This document shows, piece by piece, positions 1 to 8,931 of a DNA stretch of 64,000 nucleotides. Positions within the stretch are counted from its first letter, which is position 1; each line of letters opens with the position of its first letter. The DNA comes from Pyrinomonadaceae bacterium (GTDB taxonomy: Bacteria; Acidobacteriota; Blastocatellia; Pyrinomonadales; Pyrinomonadaceae): positions 1 to 64,000 of the forward strand of contig JAJTWY010000015.1 of assembly GCA_021463165.1 (NCBI GenBank), read 5' to 3'. The notes beneath the pieces are model-generated. The model was not told the DNA's origin. It made no database searches and saw only the letters and a list, made by a program, of their open reading frames with translations. The position numbers and the translations under genes are program-made.

Positions 1-55
1 CGCGCGGGCTTCCGCAACGTGCTGAACAAAACTTTTCAGACTCTAACGAACGAAT

Positions 56-532
56 ATGAAAACAATTCTAACCATTACAACTATCGCGTTGCTCGCAAGC
101 GCGGTCGCGGCTCAGGACATCACGAAAACAAAAGTATCCGACCTCAGCTGGATCTCAGGCTGTTGGGAGGTGAGCGACAATGGCCGAATAACTACTGAAC
201 GATGGGGAAAGGCAACGGAAAATCTCCTGGTCGGTACGTCGCAGACGATCAAGGGAACGAAAAGTGTTGCCTTCGAATTTCTTCGGGTCGTAAACAACGG
301 CCACGGCCTCGTCTATGTCGCAAAGCCCTCGAGTGCAAAAGACGAGACGGCTTTCATGGCCAAAACGGTCAGCGACAAAGAGGTGGTTTTCGAAAACCTG
401 AAACACGATTTTCCACAGCGGATCATTTACAAACAGACAAAGCCGGACTCATTATGGGCGCGCATCGAAGGGCCAATGAATGGAAAAGAAACGGGAATGG
501 ACATCCCGATGATTCGGGTCAAGTGTGATTGA
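56..532 (+). CDS. Secreted DUF6265-like protein
   Basis: The protein has 158 residues. It begins with a clear signal peptide (residues 1-19, ending in Ala-Ala-Gln), so it is probably periplasmic or exported. The remainder, from about residue 28 (LSWISGCWE) to the C-terminus, resembles the DUF6265 family: a small beta-barrel, lipocalin-like fold with the recurring 'W-x-x-G-C-W' opening and an 'FENLKHDFPQRI' segment. The biochemical role of this family is not established. No convincing Shine-Dalgarno sequence precedes the ATG. A strong intrinsic terminator follows 28 bp after the stop, so the gene ends its transcription unit; whatever lies upstream is outside the window. Confidence 0.8.
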   Translation: MKTILTITTIALLASAVAAQDITKTKVSDLSWISGCWEVSDNGRITTERWGKATENLLVGTSQTIKGTKSVAFEFLRVVNNGHGLVYVAKPSSAKDETAFMAKTVSDKEVVFENLKHDFPQRIIYKQTKPDSLWARIEGPMNGKETGMDIPMIRVKCD

Positions 533-559
533 TCTTGAACAGGCTCTAGACAAAAGAAA

Positions 560-588
560 GCCGCGATCCGATCGGTCGCGGCCTTTTT
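560..588 (+). terminator. Intrinsic terminator after the DUF6265-like gene
   Basis: A 7-bp GC-rich stem (GCCGCGA/TCGCGGC) encloses a loop that is itself partly self-complementary, and is followed by six T residues at 583-588. It lies 28 bp downstream of the stop codon at 532. Confidence 0.85.
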
Positions 589-626
589 TGCGTTCAGTAG
601 CCCCTAGGTGTGATCACCCCATCCCA

Positions 627-835
627 GTCTGCGAAGCAGACGACATTATGTTAGCTACAGGTGGAGCGGAGCGAAACCTGTGGTCAGGCGAGCGAGAATC
701 CTCAAAGCCTGTGAAACAGGCGACACCAACACCGTGCCGCGTGTTTCACACGCTCGGAGGATCGGTCGGACCTATTCTACACGTTCCGCTTCGCTGCACG
801 TGTAGCTACCAGAATTATCGTGTGCTGACGCACAC
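627..835. repeat. Cluster of short hairpin (REP-like) repeats
   Basis: The 308-bp gap between the first terminator and the next gene holds no credible gene but at least six perfect short inverted repeats. Three share one design: a 6-bp stem of variable sequence, a constant GAA loop and a G-R-C-A tail (627-641, 707-721, and 739-753 in inverted orientation). Others are at 657-681 (stem ACAGGT/ACCTGT), 778-804 (TACACGT/ACGTGTA) and 820-835 (GTGTGC/GCACAC). The stems differ but keep pairing, so structure rather than sequence seems to be conserved. This fits REP/REPIN-type elements; no partner transposase is visible in the window. Confidence 0.7.
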
Positions 836-897
836 TCCCCGATTCCACCCTCGGACGCCGATCTACGACAACGGCGCCGCGGCCTGCCGGCTCCGAA

Positions 898-2448
898 CTA
901 CTTCTTCCGCGACAGGGTCATGAACGTTACCATATCGTCCTTCAACTTTTTCAATGAACGCGTTTCGATATACATCATGTGGCCCGACTCGTAGTAGGTC
1001 CACGAGATGTTCTTCTTGAGCGAAGGATCTAGATTCAGCGCTGAGATCGTATATTCCGCGGCATAAAAGGGCGTTGCCATATCGTAGTAGCCCTGAGCGA
1101 GCCATACCTTCATATACGGGTTCTTGGCCATTGCATCTTTCATCGATGTGCTCGTATCGGCATATTGATTTGTCACGTTGTAGTTCCATGGGCCCGTGAT
1201 GCCGCCGCCGAGGATGTAATATTCAGTGTCGGTCTTGAAACCGAGTTCGTTGCGAACATATTGATTGAACGCAGCCGTATATGGCGGGCGGATCGCGTTC
1301 ATGCTCGGGTCGCCGCCGGTTGTGCTGCCGCCGGCGTCACGGTCGATGCCTTTGAAACGGCTGTCGAGCCGTCCTGTGCTTCGCCGTTCGCTTCGCAGCA
1401 ATTCCTTGTTGAATTCGCCAAGTTCCACGCGGAAGTTATTCTGTTCGATGAACGTCTTGCTCAAACCGGTAAGGCTGCTGAACTTTGTCGCGAGTGCGTC
1501 CCGCTCGCGATCCGTGAGCGAATCAATTCGCAGCATCGCGGGGCCGTATTCATTCGCGACGAACTGCCTCGCCTCCTGCGCCACCTGCTCGATGGTCTTG
1601 CTTTGCATCGATGCCGGTAGCTTCTTGTGATACCACGCCGTCGCGGTGTAGCTTGGCAGGATGAGCATCAGCGGCAGGTCATTGTTATTTGCAAAGCTGA
1701 TGGTCTGAAAATTGAGTACCGTTGAGATCAGCATTATGCCGTTCAGAGCGATGCCGCGGTCAAAGAGATGATTTGAAAGTCCGGCGGTCCGCGTCGTGCC
1801 GTAGCTCTCGCCGCCGACATAGAGCGGCGACATCCAGCGATCGTTTCGAGTCAGGTACATTCGGATAAAATCACCGACAGATTCGATATCGCCCTGGACA
1901 CCGAAGTATCTGGTCGCCAGCTCCGGCCTCGCTGCACGTGAAAATCCCGTGCCGATCGGGTCGATAAAGACAAGATCTGTTTCGGTTAGCCATGTCTGCT
2001 GATTATCCTCCATCTCATACGGAGGAGGTGGCATCATTCCGTCGTCGAGCATCTTTATCCGTCGCGGCCCGAGAGCACCCAAATGCAGCCAAACCGATGC
2101 TGACCCGGGGCCGCCATTGAATGCGAACATCAGCGGCCGCCCCGCCGGGGCGTTGTCGAGCGTGTAGGCCATATAAAACATCCGGGCATCGATGTCGCCC
2201 GTCTGAGCGTTCTTGAGCGGCATATAGCCCGTCGTGGCCGTGTAGTCGAGCTTTCGGCCGCCGACTGTTATCGAGTGTTTGGTCACGATCGGTGGCTCGT
2301 CTCGCAGAGGTGCGACCGTGCCGGCCGTCGCCGGGGTCGCCGTAGGCGTCCCTTGGGGATTTCCCCCGCCGCCCTGACGATTCGGCGGCTGGGCTAGGGT
2401 AATGGTGGACAGAACGAAGATAGAGCACAGAAGTATCGCTGTTTTCAT
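898..2448 (-). CDS. Secreted S10 family serine carboxypeptidase
   Basis: The 516-residue protein belongs to peptidase family S10 (alpha/beta hydrolase fold) and should remove C-terminal residues from peptides in the periplasm. The family motifs are visible: the oxyanion segment NGGPGS at residues 111-116, the nucleophile Ser215 in GGESYG, a catalytic Asp in GYYDMATP and a catalytic His in ESGHMMY near the C-terminus. The start at 2448 is chosen because it gives a signal peptide (MKTAILLCSIFVLSTITLAQ); the open frame extends 39 codons further upstream without a better start. After the signal there is a Gly/Pro/Thr-rich low-complexity linker (residues 21-48). It is transcribed alone and divergently from the beta-lactamase-like gene. 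Confidence 0.9.
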   Translation of the reverse strand: MKTAILLCSIFVLSTITLAQPPNRQGGGGNPQGTPTATPATAGTVAPLRDEPPIVTKHSITVGGRKLDYTATTGYMPLKNAQTGDIDARMFYMAYTLDNAPAGRPLMFAFNGGPGSASVWLHLGALGPRRIKMLDDGMMPPPPYEMEDNQQTWLTETDLVFIDPIGTGFSRAARPELATRYFGVQGDIESVGDFIRMYLTRNDRWMSPLYVGGESYGTTRTAGLSNHLFDRGIALNGIMLISTVLNFQTISFANNNDLPLMLILPSYTATAWYHKKLPASMQSKTIEQVAQEARQFVANEYGPAMLRIDSLTDRERDALATKFSSLTGLSKTFIEQNNFRVELGEFNKELLRSERRSTGRLDSRFKGIDRDAGGSTTGGDPSMNAIRPPYTAAFNQYVRNELGFKTDTEYYILGGGITGPWNYNVTNQYADTSTSMKDAMAKNPYMKVWLAQGYYDMATPFYAAEYTISALNLDPSLKKNISWTYYESGHMMYIETRSLKKLKDDMVTFMTLSRKK

Positions 2449-2923
2449 ATAGGTTTTGTTTTTTTGGATTCGAAGAGAGCATAACATGGAAATGGGAATA
2501 CTACCGAGCCTCGTTGTGGTTTTTTGGACCCCCAGGCGGGCAAACGGCCGATTCGTCTTCTGCACCGGTTCTGCACCCGTTGTTAGACATTGACCGGGCC
2601 TCGCTTAACGGAAAAATCTTGACTGGAAATCCGATCTATGATACAGTGTTGCACAGATTGTAAGACAATATAAGGCCAATTTTAAGAAATTGTGAAAATA
2701 CGTAGGGATGATCGTTGTAACTAATGAATATGCAGAACTTACGCGTTCCACGAAGGCGGTGGGACAGGCATGGGACACCTGGGACAGCGGGACAAGTCGC
2801 TTTTTCGATAAATGCTTGTGCAGTAAGGGTTTAGGGTGTAAGACAAGCTGCGTCGCCAACCGCAGTTTATTACAAAATTGATAGAATGACCGCTTCCAAG
2901 TTATGCTCTTAGCAAATAAAACC
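2449..2923. other. Divergent intergenic region (475 bp)
   Basis: I find no credible gene here; a 106-residue open frame on the minus strand has no family resemblance. The region must hold promoters for the S10 peptidase (minus) and the serine hydrolase (plus), but no hexamer pair stands out. Four copies of GGGACA lie at 2761, 2772, 2781 and 2789, and the decamer TGTAAGACAA occurs twice. It may be decayed accessory DNA. Confidence 0.5.
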
Positions 2924-4195
2924 ATGAAAACTCATCAGATCGCACGCAAGTTGTTCCTATCGCTCGCACTTTTTGTTTCTGTTACTGCCTTTGGGCAGGA
3001 ATTACCAAAGGCCAAACCCGAGGATGCGGGAATGTCTTCGGCTCGGCTGCAGACGCTCTCGACAACACTGGATGGATATGTCCGGGAAGGAAAGATCGCC
3101 GGTGGGGTCGCAATGGTGATGCGACGCGGCAAGGTCGTCTATCGGCACGCGTTCGGGGATCGCGATCGCGAGGCGAAGTCGCCGATGAAGCCGGATGCGA
3201 TATTCCGCATTGCATCGCAAAGCAAGGCCCTGACAAGCGTCGGGATAATGATCCTTCAGGAAGAAGGGAAGCTCACTATTTCAGACCCGTTGAGCAAATT
3301 CATACCGGAGTTCGCAGCCTCAACGGTCGCGGTGCCAAAGGAAGGCGGCGGGTACGATGTGGTGAGAGCGAAGCGCCAGATCACGCTTCGCGATCTGCTT
3401 ACGCATACGGCTGGCATTAGCTACGGTACCGGGCCGGGCCGCGACAAATGGGAAGCGGCGAAGATCACTGGATTCTATTTCTCGGACCGCGACGAACCGA
3501 TCGGCGAGACGATAAAGCGTATGGCAGCGCTGCCGATGGACGCCCATCCGGGCGAGAGATACATCTACGGATATTCGACCGACATTCTCGGCGCCGTCAT
3601 CGAACGAGCAAGCGGAATGGCCTTTGACAAGTTTCTTGAAGAAAAGATCTTTCAGCCGCTCGGGATGAAGGACACCAGCTTTTATCTGCCGCAGTCGAAG
3701 CTCGACCGTCTCGCAGTCGTATATTCGTGGAAAGACGGCAAAGCTGAACGTGCCCCGGTCGAGGGGACGACTGCCGCTCAGGGGCATTATGTAAACGGGC
3801 CGCGAAAGAGCTTTTCGGGCGGCGCCGGACTGCTCTCGACAGCGGATGATTACGCGAGGTTCCTGCAGGCCCTTTTGAATGGCGGTGAATTGAACGGCAG
3901 GCGGATCCTCAGCCGGAAATCGGTCGAACTGATGACGGTCGATCATCTGAATGGCTTGGCGTTTCGCCCCGGACAGGGATTTGGCCTGGGTTTTTCGGTA
4001 GTGAAGGATCTGGGCGTTTACGGCGCTCCGTCAACTGTAGGTGAGTTCGGCTGGGGCGGGGCATATCACACGAATTACTGGGTCGATCCGAAGGAACAGT
4101 TAGTCGTTGTCTATATGACCCAACTGCTGCCGGCCGGGAATATCGACGATTATGGCAAGCTGCGTGCCGGGATATATTCGGCGTTCATTGATTGA
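2924..4195 (+). CDS. Secreted beta-lactamase-family serine hydrolase
   Basis: This 423-residue protein has the class C beta-lactamase/penicillin-binding fold (Pfam Beta-lactamase). The start at 2924 gives a signal peptide ending in Ala-Phe-Gly-Gln at about residue 25. The catalytic SxxK is Ser98-Lys101 in IASQSK, and the second motif is a Tyr-Ser-Thr in IYGYSTDILG (usually Tyr-x-Asn). The third box is degenerate: GWGGAYHTNYW stands where KTG/HSG is usual. Such proteins are esterases, D-amino-acid peptidases or unknown hydrolases rather than true beta-lactamases, so resistance should not be inferred. It is monocistronic. Confidence 0.88.
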   Translation: MKTHQIARKLFLSLALFVSVTAFGQELPKAKPEDAGMSSARLQTLSTTLDGYVREGKIAGGVAMVMRRGKVVYRHAFGDRDREAKSPMKPDAIFRIASQSKALTSVGIMILQEEGKLTISDPLSKFIPEFAASTVAVPKEGGGYDVVRAKRQITLRDLLTHTAGISYGTGPGRDKWEAAKITGFYFSDRDEPIGETIKRMAALPMDAHPGERYIYGYSTDILGAVIERASGMAFDKFLEEKIFQPLGMKDTSFYLPQSKLDRLAVVYSWKDGKAERAPVEGTTAAQGHYVNGPRKSFSGGAGLLSTADDYARFLQALLNGGELNGRRILSRKSVELMTVDHLNGLAFRPGQGFGLGFSVVKDLGVYGAPSTVGEFGWGGAYHTNYWVDPKEQLVVVYMTQLLPAGNIDDYGKLRAGIYSAFID

Positions 4196-4369
4196 GCACG
4201 AATGAATTTGGGACGAACGCGATGGATAGGATCTCGAGCCCACCGCGGCACGCAGTCGTTGAATTCTGCTGCTCTTTGTAGGTTATCAGGGCCCTGAGCG
4301 AAGCGAGGGGGCGATGACGCGGAGATCACATTCGCCGATCGCCCCGGGGACATTCGTTATGATTTTGAG

Positions 4370-5623
4370 TCACTTGGTCACCTCGCTGACGACTTTTCCG
4401 TTAAGGATGACCCCCGTACAATGTGTCGTCCATTCAAACGGGTCGCCGTCGTACATAGCGATATCGGCGTCCTTGCCGACCGCGAGGGAACCGACACGAT
4501 TGTCAATGCCGAGCAGTCTTGCTGCATCGATAGTGATCGATGCGAGGGCATTTTGAAAACCGAGTCCGTTGGCGGCCGCCATACCCGCTTCGAAGAGCAC
4601 GATGCGCGTCTTCGGAACGTAGCCTTCATAACCGCTTTGAAGAGCTATCGGGATGCCAGCAGCACGAAGTTTCGCCGCATTCTCGAGCGAAAGATTCGCT
4701 CGATCGCCGCCGGGGCGGGCCATGGTCGGATGAACGATGACCGGGAAGCCGGATGCCTTGATCTCGTTCGCGATCAGATGTCCGTCCGCAGCACCGTCAA
4801 GGACGATCCTGATGTTGAACTCCTTCGCGATGCGGATAGCGGTCATGATGTCCTGAGCGGCCTCTGCTGTTACGAGCAGCGGGATCTCGCGTTTGATAAC
4901 GCGGGCCATGATAAGCGATCTAAGGTCTTTCGCTTTTTCGGCCTTCGCGTCATTTTCCTGGGCCTTGATCAACTCGGCGCGGAGCATTGATGCCTGTTTT
5001 GCTCGGGTTCCCGGCGAACGGCCGGTAGCGTTAGCCGACGGGCCAAGAGTGACCGCGATCATTGCGGTCGGGACGATCGTGGCATCGTCGACGTTTTTGC
5101 CCCAGGTTTTGGCGATCATTGTTTGACCTGAGGCCAGTGCTCCCGGCTGATGTCCGGTGTGAATGGTGGTAACACCATATTGCCGCACGACCTCGATAAG
5201 CCGTTCCTCGGCATTGTATGAGTCTGTTGCGCGGAGTTCAGGCTGAAAGGAAGCACCGCCGTCCAGCGCCATCTGGTCGTGGGGCTGGTTAAGATAACCG
5301 TTAAGGCCGATCACGGTGTGGGCATCGATAAGTCCGGGGGTGACGACCTTGGCAGTGATGATTCGATAGTTCGCCGGGATCGTTACCGATGATGCCGGAC
5401 CGACTGCGGTTATTTTACCGTCATTGACGAGCACAACGCCGTTGGTTATCGCCCCGCCGGCCATAGTGTGCACCGTTTCGCCCTTGACTGCGATCTGCGC
5501 GGTGATACTCACGGCGGAGACAACGAGACAGAGAGCGAGCAAAACAAGATCTTTGAAAACTGAAAGCATATTTGAATAAGGCTCGGGACACGGCGTCCTC
5601 GCGGTGAAAATGATACTTTTCAT
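4370..5623 (-). CDS. Secreted amidohydrolase-fold protein lacking metal ligands
   Basis: The 417-residue product has the amidohydrolase superfamily layout: a composite N-/C-terminal beta-sandwich (GVVLVNDGKITAVG ... VGSLAVGKDADIAMYDGDP) around a TIM barrel. The start at 5623 overlaps the stop of the upstream gene as TAATG and has a good ribosome site (GGAGGTG, 8 nt away), so translation is coupled; this leaves a long n-region before the hydrophobic signal at residues 25-42. The metal site appears lost: the usual HxH after PGLID reads HTV, and the later His positions kept in its partner are replaced (LVTAEAAQD, VLDGAADG, ALQSGYEG). It may be a regulatory or structural partner of the upstream enzyme. 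Confidence 0.85.
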   Translation of the reverse strand: MKSIIFTARTPCPEPYSNMLSVFKDLVLLALCLVVSAVSITAQIAVKGETVHTMAGGAITNGVVLVNDGKITAVGPASSVTIPANYRIITAKVVTPGLIDAHTVIGLNGYLNQPHDQMALDGGASFQPELRATDSYNAEERLIEVVRQYGVTTIHTGHQPGALASGQTMIAKTWGKNVDDATIVPTAMIAVTLGPSANATGRSPGTRAKQASMLRAELIKAQENDAKAEKAKDLRSLIMARVIKREIPLLVTAEAAQDIMTAIRIAKEFNIRIVLDGAADGHLIANEIKASGFPVIVHPTMARPGGDRANLSLENAAKLRAAGIPIALQSGYEGYVPKTRIVLFEAGMAAANGLGFQNALASITIDAARLLGIDNRVGSLAVGKDADIAMYDGDPFEWTTHCTGVILNGKVVSEVTK

Positions 5624-6954
5624 TAGTTTCCACCTCCGAAGTCACCATCGAAGCAATGAATGTCGTGCAGTGAGTCACCGTCGTCAACTGCGCCCTTGCC
5701 GCCGACCGCAAAAACGTGGTCCGTCGAGTTCGATCTGTCGAACACCTTTTTGCCGTCGACCCAGGTTTGCTCGACGCGTGTATAGATGCTGAGGGGATCG
5801 CCTGAAAGGATCACGAGATCGGCATCTTTGCCGGCCTCAAGCGAACCTATTCGGTCCTGGAGATCCAGCATGATCGCCCCGGCCATGGTCATTCCATAGA
5901 GTGCCTTGTCGCGGCTCATCCCGGCGCGCACGGCGACGGCGGCTGAACGGAGGAACCAACGTGAATCCGTGATGCCATCATCGGTGTGAAAGCCGATCAG
6001 ACTTGCGCCGGCCCGCTCGAGAGCGACACCGTTCTTGTAATCGACATCCATTGCTTCGAGCTTCCCGCCCGGGGCATCGATCATAATGATCGAAGCCGGT
6101 ATTTTGGTTTTCGCTATCTCGTCGGCGACCTTCCATGCTTCACTCACATGCTGAAGCACGAGGCGAAAGCCAAACTCCTTTTGCAGCCGGATCGCGGTCA
6201 TGATGTCGTCGTGCCGATGTGTGTGAAAGTGAACCGTTCGCTTGCCGTCGAGTGCCTCAACGAGGGCTTCCATCGCGAGGTCGCGTGGCGGGAGTTTTGT
6301 TTTATCACCGGCTGCCTTTGCAACCTTTTCCTTGTACTCCTGCGCCTTGATGAACTGCTCGCGAACCAGAGCGGCTGATTTAGATCGAGTACCGGGAAAG
6401 GCACCGCCGCCGGGTCGGATCGGGTTTGTTCCGTTGGCGAATTTTATGCCGCCCATATACTTTCCCGCCTTATCGAAGATCAGCAGATCGTCGACCTTGA
6501 CCGCATTGTCACGCAGCTTTAGATAGAGCGTCTGTCCACTGTCGAGGTGGCCTGAACCGGGCATCACGTTGGCAACGGTAACTCCACCGGCCTGAGCACG
6601 CTGAATGCTTGAAGCCGACGGGTTTAAGCTGTCCAAAATGCGGACGTCCGGCTGTATCGGAGAGGTTGAATCGGCACCGGCTGGCGAGCCGATGTGGCTG
6701 TGGGTATCTATAAGGCCCGGCATGATCGTTTTTCCGGCCATATCGACGATAGTCACGTCCGACGACAGCCGCACGGTTCGGGCATCGCCAACGGTTGTGA
6801 TCTTTCCGTTGTGGACGATGAGTACACCTTGCTCGATAGGCTGCCCAACGATAGGGATAATTCGGGCGTTGATGAACGCCGTAGGCTTTTCCTGGGCAAC
6901 GGAGTACGACACGGCTGCGAACAGAACGAGAAACGAAAATAGGATACGTTTCAT
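5623..6954 (-). CDS. Secreted metal-dependent amidohydrolase
   Basis: This 443-residue amidohydrolase superfamily member carries a signal peptide (residues 1-20, MKRILFSFLVLFAAVSYSVA). Metal ligands are in place: HSH in PGLIDTHSHIG, a His-rich strand HFHTHRHDD, LQHVSEA and FHTDDG with the final Asp. The closest recognisable type is the imidazolonepropionase-like group of exported amidohydrolases; substrate is unknown, with cyclic amides or dipeptides plausible. It is the first gene of a two-gene operon with its own degenerate paralogue (TAATG overlap). The C-terminal tail after residue 410 (Gly/Asp-rich, ending GDFGGGN) looks poorly conserved. Confidence 0.87.
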   Translation of the reverse strand: MKRILFSFLVLFAAVSYSVAQEKPTAFINARIIPIVGQPIEQGVLIVHNGKITTVGDARTVRLSSDVTIVDMAGKTIMPGLIDTHSHIGSPAGADSTSPIQPDVRILDSLNPSASSIQRAQAGGVTVANVMPGSGHLDSGQTLYLKLRDNAVKVDDLLIFDKAGKYMGGIKFANGTNPIRPGGGAFPGTRSKSAALVREQFIKAQEYKEKVAKAAGDKTKLPPRDLAMEALVEALDGKRTVHFHTHRHDDIMTAIRLQKEFGFRLVLQHVSEAWKVADEIAKTKIPASIIMIDAPGGKLEAMDVDYKNGVALERAGASLIGFHTDDGITDSRWFLRSAAVAVRAGMSRDKALYGMTMAGAIMLDLQDRIGSLEAGKDADLVILSGDPLSIYTRVEQTWVDGKKVFDRSNSTDHVFAVGGKGAVDDGDSLHDIHCFDGDFGGGN

Positions 6955-7081
6955 CTACAAACCTCTACTTAAATTGGATTTCGTTCTATACAGATACGGT
7001 GCAACGAAATGCGCGGCGTGTCAAATCCCGTCCGATCACGACCATCTCTGCCGAAAAGCAGATGATCATTTCAATCACCGA

Positions 7082-8881
7082 TCAGTGGTCGATAGGTAGA
7101 GTGATCACGAATTTCGTGCCATCGAAGTAGCCCGATTCTACGGCGATTCGCCCCCCGTGGGCAGTTATGATGCCATAGCATACGGCAAGGCCGAGTCCGG
7201 TGCCTTTTCCGGCTGGTTTCGTTGTATAGAATGGGTCAAATATTTGGCCGACGGCCGCCGTTTCGATACCGATGCCAGTGTCGGCGATCTCTATCGAGAT
7301 CGAATCGCCTGTTTTGGATGTTTTGACGGTAAGCATGCAGTCAGCCAAGTGGTGGCTCTTACGCCCTTGCTCGGGCTTAAGAGTGGCGTTGCCTGTCATC
7401 GCGTCGCGGGCATTCAGGAAAAGATTCAGAAATACCTGCTGAAGCTGGTCTTCGTCGGCAAACACGGTTGGCAGGCCTTCGGCGAGCTCGGTGATGACAC
7501 TGATATCCTGGAATGTCTTGTCAAAGCTAGCGAGGCGCAGTGCGGTCTTTATTACGGCGTTCACATCGACATTAGTCTTGGCGGCGGGCCGGGAGCGGGC
7601 GAAGTTGGTCATATCGCGCGTGACCTGCGTAATGCGGTTGATCTGTTCGGAGATCATCTTCAGTTTCTCGCGGGTTTCGGGAGAATGGCCTTCCTGCGAG
7701 CGAAGCATTTGAACCAGCGACGAGATCGATGCAAGCGGGTTATTCACTTCATGTGAGACGCCGGCGGCGAGTGTTCCCATGGCCGCGAGCTTCTCGGCAT
7801 GGATCAGCTGATCGTTTAGCCGCTGTAGTTCGTCGATATCGGACGCCATTTTTCGCGACATTTCGTTCACGGAATCCGCCAGAAGACCGATCTCGTCGTT
7901 GCTTTTGCGAAGGTCAACCTCGGTTCCGTAGGCGCCTTTTGCTACCTCGACGGCAGCGAGCGTTATTCGCTGCAGCGGGCGTGAAACTGTTCGAAGCACC
8001 AGCAAGAGCAGGACGAGGTTTGGTATCAATGCCGTGATTACACTGAAGACGAGATATCTTCGCCAGGCTTCCGCATCCATTCCGTTACGGAACGCCCACC
8101 AAACGATAGGGATCTGGAAGACCCCAAAACTGATCACGGCGACAGCGGCGATGCTGATCGCCACCTTGTAGGTAAGGGGGAACAAGCGGAATTGGTTGAG
8201 CGCCGTTTGGAAGGAAAAGAGTTGAAAATTCAGGATCGCGTAAGCATAGATGAGGACACCCGGGAGGACCAGGATCGCACTAAAAGGCAGCAGCTCAAAA
8301 TATCCGAAGTAGGGAAGCACGAGATTCGCGAGAGTTTTGAGTATGCCGGTGATAGCAAGCCCCCAAATGATCGCGCCGACTTGCTGTCCCTGTTGGGATC
8401 CCTTGAATCGACGGTATTTTTGAAAGAGAATTACGGCGCCGAAAAAGAATAGAAGATAGACGTAGGCTGCGAACGCGTATGCAAGGATGGTCAGCTCGAT
8501 GACGAACCGCCCAGAATCAAAACCGGCTTTAACACATAGCAGGCCGACGAGAGCTGCTGGAATGAATACAAGCCCCGGAGCAAATAGAACGGCCGCTCGC
8601 CGTCGGGGCGTCCTTGCATTCTGCGGGAAGACCCAAGCGAATACGACCATGGCGTATTGCATCAGCAGGGCCGTAATGAAACTGGCTGAAACCCACCATC
8701 CGGCTGTGGAGTCACGGGGGTAGAAATTCCAGAAGACGAGGTCTTTAGTGGTCCAGATGGCGAGGAACGCGATGAATGCGGCAAATGTCTGATTGGCCCG
8801 CTTGCGGGGATCAGCGACAAAAACGTAAAAGCCCAGTCCGACGAGGAGAAAAAGTGCGAACAGATGGAGGATCACCAGCAT
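7082..8881 (-). CDS. 7TM sensor histidine kinase
   Basis: The 599-residue membrane sensor kinase has about seven transmembrane helices in residues 1-220 (7TM histidine-kinase N-terminal type), a further helix pair at about 237-300, and a HAMP linker at about 296-350. The dimerisation/phosphoacceptor domain has His377 in GVSHEVNNPLAS, and a HATPase_c domain with LFLNARDAM (N box), DTGIGIE (G1) and GTGLGLAVCYGI (G2) follows. It should autophosphorylate at His377 in response to a membrane or small-ligand signal. No response regulator lies next to it, so it is an orphan kinase here. It follows the amidohydrolase operon after a 127-bp gap. Confidence 0.93.
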   Translation of the reverse strand: MLVILHLFALFLLVGLGFYVFVADPRKRANQTFAAFIAFLAIWTTKDLVFWNFYPRDSTAGWWVSASFITALLMQYAMVVFAWVFPQNARTPRRRAAVLFAPGLVFIPAALVGLLCVKAGFDSGRFVIELTILAYAFAAYVYLLFFFGAVILFQKYRRFKGSQQGQQVGAIIWGLAITGILKTLANLVLPYFGYFELLPFSAILVLPGVLIYAYAILNFQLFSFQTALNQFRLFPLTYKVAISIAAVAVISFGVFQIPIVWWAFRNGMDAEAWRRYLVFSVITALIPNLVLLLLVLRTVSRPLQRITLAAVEVAKGAYGTEVDLRKSNDEIGLLADSVNEMSRKMASDIDELQRLNDQLIHAEKLAAMGTLAAGVSHEVNNPLASISSLVQMLRSQEGHSPETREKLKMISEQINRITQVTRDMTNFARSRPAAKTNVDVNAVIKTALRLASFDKTFQDISVITELAEGLPTVFADEDQLQQVFLNLFLNARDAMTGNATLKPEQGRKSHHLADCMLTVKTSKTGDSISIEIADTGIGIETAAVGQIFDPFYTTKPAGKGTGLGLAVCYGIITAHGGRIAVESGYFDGTKFVITLPIDH

Positions 8882-8931
8882 TCGCTAAAGATATTACGGC
8901 TTTGTGAGACCGACCTCAATCGAAAAGACTT

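Noticed and set aside
525..923. 132-codon plus-strand frame after the first gene
   Set aside because: It runs through the terminator and the hairpin-repeat cluster; the product is non-protein-like.
2605..2925. 106-codon minus-strand frame in the divergent intergenic region
   Set aside because: No ribosome site, odd composition, and it would cover the promoter region of the serine hydrolase.
3320..3946. 208-codon minus-strand frame
   Set aside because: Antisense to the serine hydrolase gene, with no family resemblance.
4308..4355. Inverted repeat GGGGCGAT/ATCGCCCC between convergent genes
   Set aside because: The arms are 27 bp apart and no T tract follows, so I could not support a terminator call.
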